Origin: Muribaculaceae bacterium
GTDB taxonomy: Bacteria > Bacteroidota > Bacteroidia > Bacteroidales > Muribaculaceae
DNA length: 52,575 bases
NCBI GenBank assembly: GCA_017548365.1
Contig: JAFZAC010000020.1
Span: forward strand, 1 to 52,575
Reading direction: 5' to 3'
Part shown: in pieces, positions 51,401-52,575 of the stretch
How the letters are laid out: each line of letters opens with the position of its first letter
Numbering within the stretch: the stretch's first letter is position 1
The notes under the pieces: generated by a model
Database searches by the model: none
The model's input: the letters and a program-made list of their open reading frames with translations, nothing else
What the model was told of the DNA's origin: nothing
Translations under genes and position numbers: made by a program

Positions 51401-51432
51401 AAAACGACGACCAGTAGTGAGGTCGTCGTTTT
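51401..51432 (-). terminator. Terminator after the second SUMF1 gene
   Basis: AAAACGACGACC at 51401-51412 pairs perfectly with GGTCGTCGTTTT at 51421-51432 around an 8-base loop. On the minus strand it runs into a T-rich tract, and it lies 18 bases past the stop at 51450. Confidence 0.82.
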
Positions 51433-51449
51433 ATGTTGGATAAGTAGTC

Positions 51450-52575
51450 TTATGGATTGACTAAAACGAGTCGTAATCCAATCTCATTACTCTTTTGGTT
51501 GTGGAACCAGCAGTCACGTTTGGAGACTCGGCACCAAACGTAAGCAGAAGTGAAATAACCACCACGCAGATTATGATCGCCCCATGTCCCAGCATAACCA
51601 ACTGGGTCGGTTTGTGGAGAGGAAGTATAATTTACATAATGGTCATTGCACCACTCTTCGACATTGCCGCTCATATCATACAAGCCCAATTCATTGGGTG
51701 CCTTTTGACCCACTTCGTGAGATGTGCCATTGGAATTCCCTGTGTACCATGCCACATCATCAATAGTATTGCTGCCTGAATATTTGTATCCCTTGCTCTT
51801 ATTGCCTCCACGAGCGGCATACTCCCACTCGGCCTCGGTGGGCAGACGGAAGGTTTTACCAGTTATCTGGTTCAGCGAGGTGATGAATTCCTGGCACTCG
51901 TCCCATGTCATATTCTCCACGGGCAGATTTGCACCAACATGGCTGCTTGGGTTGCTGCCCATCACAGCCTGCCATAGTTCTTGAGTCACCTCGGTTTGTC
52001 CTATGCTGAAAGGACTCAGTGTAACCTGATGAGTTGGTGTCTCATTATCTGTGGCATCACTGCCCTGCTCGCTAGTGGCCCCCATGGTGAATGTGCCGCC
52101 TTCAACTTCCACCATTCTGAATTTAATGCCAAATACATCAAACTCTGTCATCATGATCTCGTTGCCTAAAAGGATGTTGTAGATTAAAGTAACATCAGTG
52201 CTTGTCACAAAACCGTCGCCGCTCACATCATATGCCAAACCAAATGTTTGGTCATTATTCAGTAAGTAGTCGTAGATTGCTGTCACGTCGGCCGCAGTCA
52301 CTGTGCCATCACCGTTGACATCGCCAACAACAGTCCCTTGGCAGTACTCTCCATCGTAGTCAATCCATCCTTCGGTAGATCCTTGAGGATAATGCTTTGG
52401 CCACCATCCCTTGTCACGAGCAGCCTGAACTTGCGCTGGTGTCATCATTGAAGGATTTTCATCGTAATAACTCACCACATTCAGATTGCCTGTTGGAGTG
52501 CTGTAAGTGACAAGACTATTTACAATCTCATCAATCACCAAACCTTTAAATCCACACCCATTAATGTAAAGGTGC
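51450..52575 (-). CDS. Dockerin-like plus SUMF1-domain protein, 5' end beyond window
   Basis: The reading frame is open to the window edge (HLYINGCGFKGL upstream of an internal TTG at 52541), so the N-terminus is missing. Two EF-hand-like repeats lie next, GDVNGDGTVTAADVTAIYDY and DVSGDGFVTSTDVTLIYNIL, as in type I dockerins or surface-protein modules. A SUMF1/FGE-type domain of about 220 residues follows, with FTMGATSEQGSD, RLPTEAEWEYAARGG, YDMSGNVEEWCND and RGGYF...IGLRL. As in the paralogue at 15241, the first FGE cysteine after GG is not Cys (Ser here) while the second is kept. Probably a surface protein with a structural or binding role. Confidence 0.87.
   Translation of the reverse strand, partial: HLYINGCGFKGLVIDEIVNSLVTYSTPTGNLNVVSYYDENPSMMTPAQVQAARDKGWWPKHYPQGSTEGWIDYDGEYCQGTVVGDVNGDGTVTAADVTAIYDYLLNNDQTFGLAYDVSGDGFVTSTDVTLIYNILLGNEIMMTEFDVFGIKFRMVEVEGGTFTMGATSEQGSDATDNETPTHQVTLSPFSIGQTEVTQELWQAVMGSNPSSHVGANLPVENMTWDECQEFITSLNQITGKTFRLPTEAEWEYAARGGNKSKGYKYSGSNTIDDVAWYTGNSNGTSHEVGQKAPNELGLYDMSGNVEEWCNDHYVNYTSSPQTDPVGYAGTWGDHNLRGGYFTSAYVWCRVSKRDCWFHNQKSNEIGLRLVLVNP

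Overview
The window looks like a chromosomal segment of a gut-type Bacteroidales. The family is not provable from sequence alone; Muribaculaceae or Prevotellaceae would fit. Promoters follow the Bacteroidota pattern: a TTG about 19-21 bases upstream of TAnnTTTG. The gene set includes SprA, GldH, a FeoA-FeoB fusion, a RicT homologue, DUF349 proteins and TSCPD/B3-4 proteins, which is typical of this phylum. Most genes form tight, mostly minus-strand operons with 1-30 base gaps or overlaps. No rRNA, tRNA, CRISPR array, intact transposase or prophage was recognised.

Layout. 1-1325: start of a lipoprotein gene, a 98-residue unknown protein, a very short self-contained transcription unit (27-codon ORF with promoter and terminator), then a gene-free stretch full of small hairpins. 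1326-7160: minus-strand block of zapB-like, zapA, a structured RNA-like spacer, rny (RNase Y), ricT, gldH, a HAD phosphatase, gtrA and a secreted 20-residue-repeat protein. 7277-13700: undecaprenyl-phosphate sugar transferase, a DUF349 protein with a long Glu/Pro repeat, an M16 peptidase, a cyclophilin and an unknown protein. 13770-19660: accessory-looking island with an orphan RepA/DnaB-like ATPase carrying an HTH, a secreted SUMF1-fold protein and a membrane Ser/Thr kinase, all separated by one family of GC-rich palindromic repeats. 19765-27937: the giant T9SS translocon protein SprA and RuvA. 28246-30860: FeoAB ferrous iron transporter.

30885-34607: an apparent murein-peptide operon (transglutaminase-like protein, SH3/NlpC-P60 endopeptidase, dipeptide epimerase). 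34690-37798: TSCPD protein, Crp/Fnr regulator, HisS and a membrane zinc peptidase. 37999-46441: LEA-like lipoprotein, DEAD-type helicase, thioredoxin lipoprotein, TsaC, B3/4 protein, secreted C1 peptidase, UmuD-like protein, MurI, TPR protein and HerA-like ATPase. 46460-51287: RNase R, then NagB, guanine deaminase, peptide deformylase and YqgF on the other strand. The window ends inside a dockerin-like/SUMF1 protein that is a close paralogue of the SUMF1 protein in the island.

The most promising leads are the rny-ricT coupling, the kinase plus degenerate-SUMF1 pair in a repeat-rich island, the promoter-ORF-terminator unit at 590-768, and the structured spacer between zapA and rny. All functional statements are by eye from motifs and context; no database search was run.
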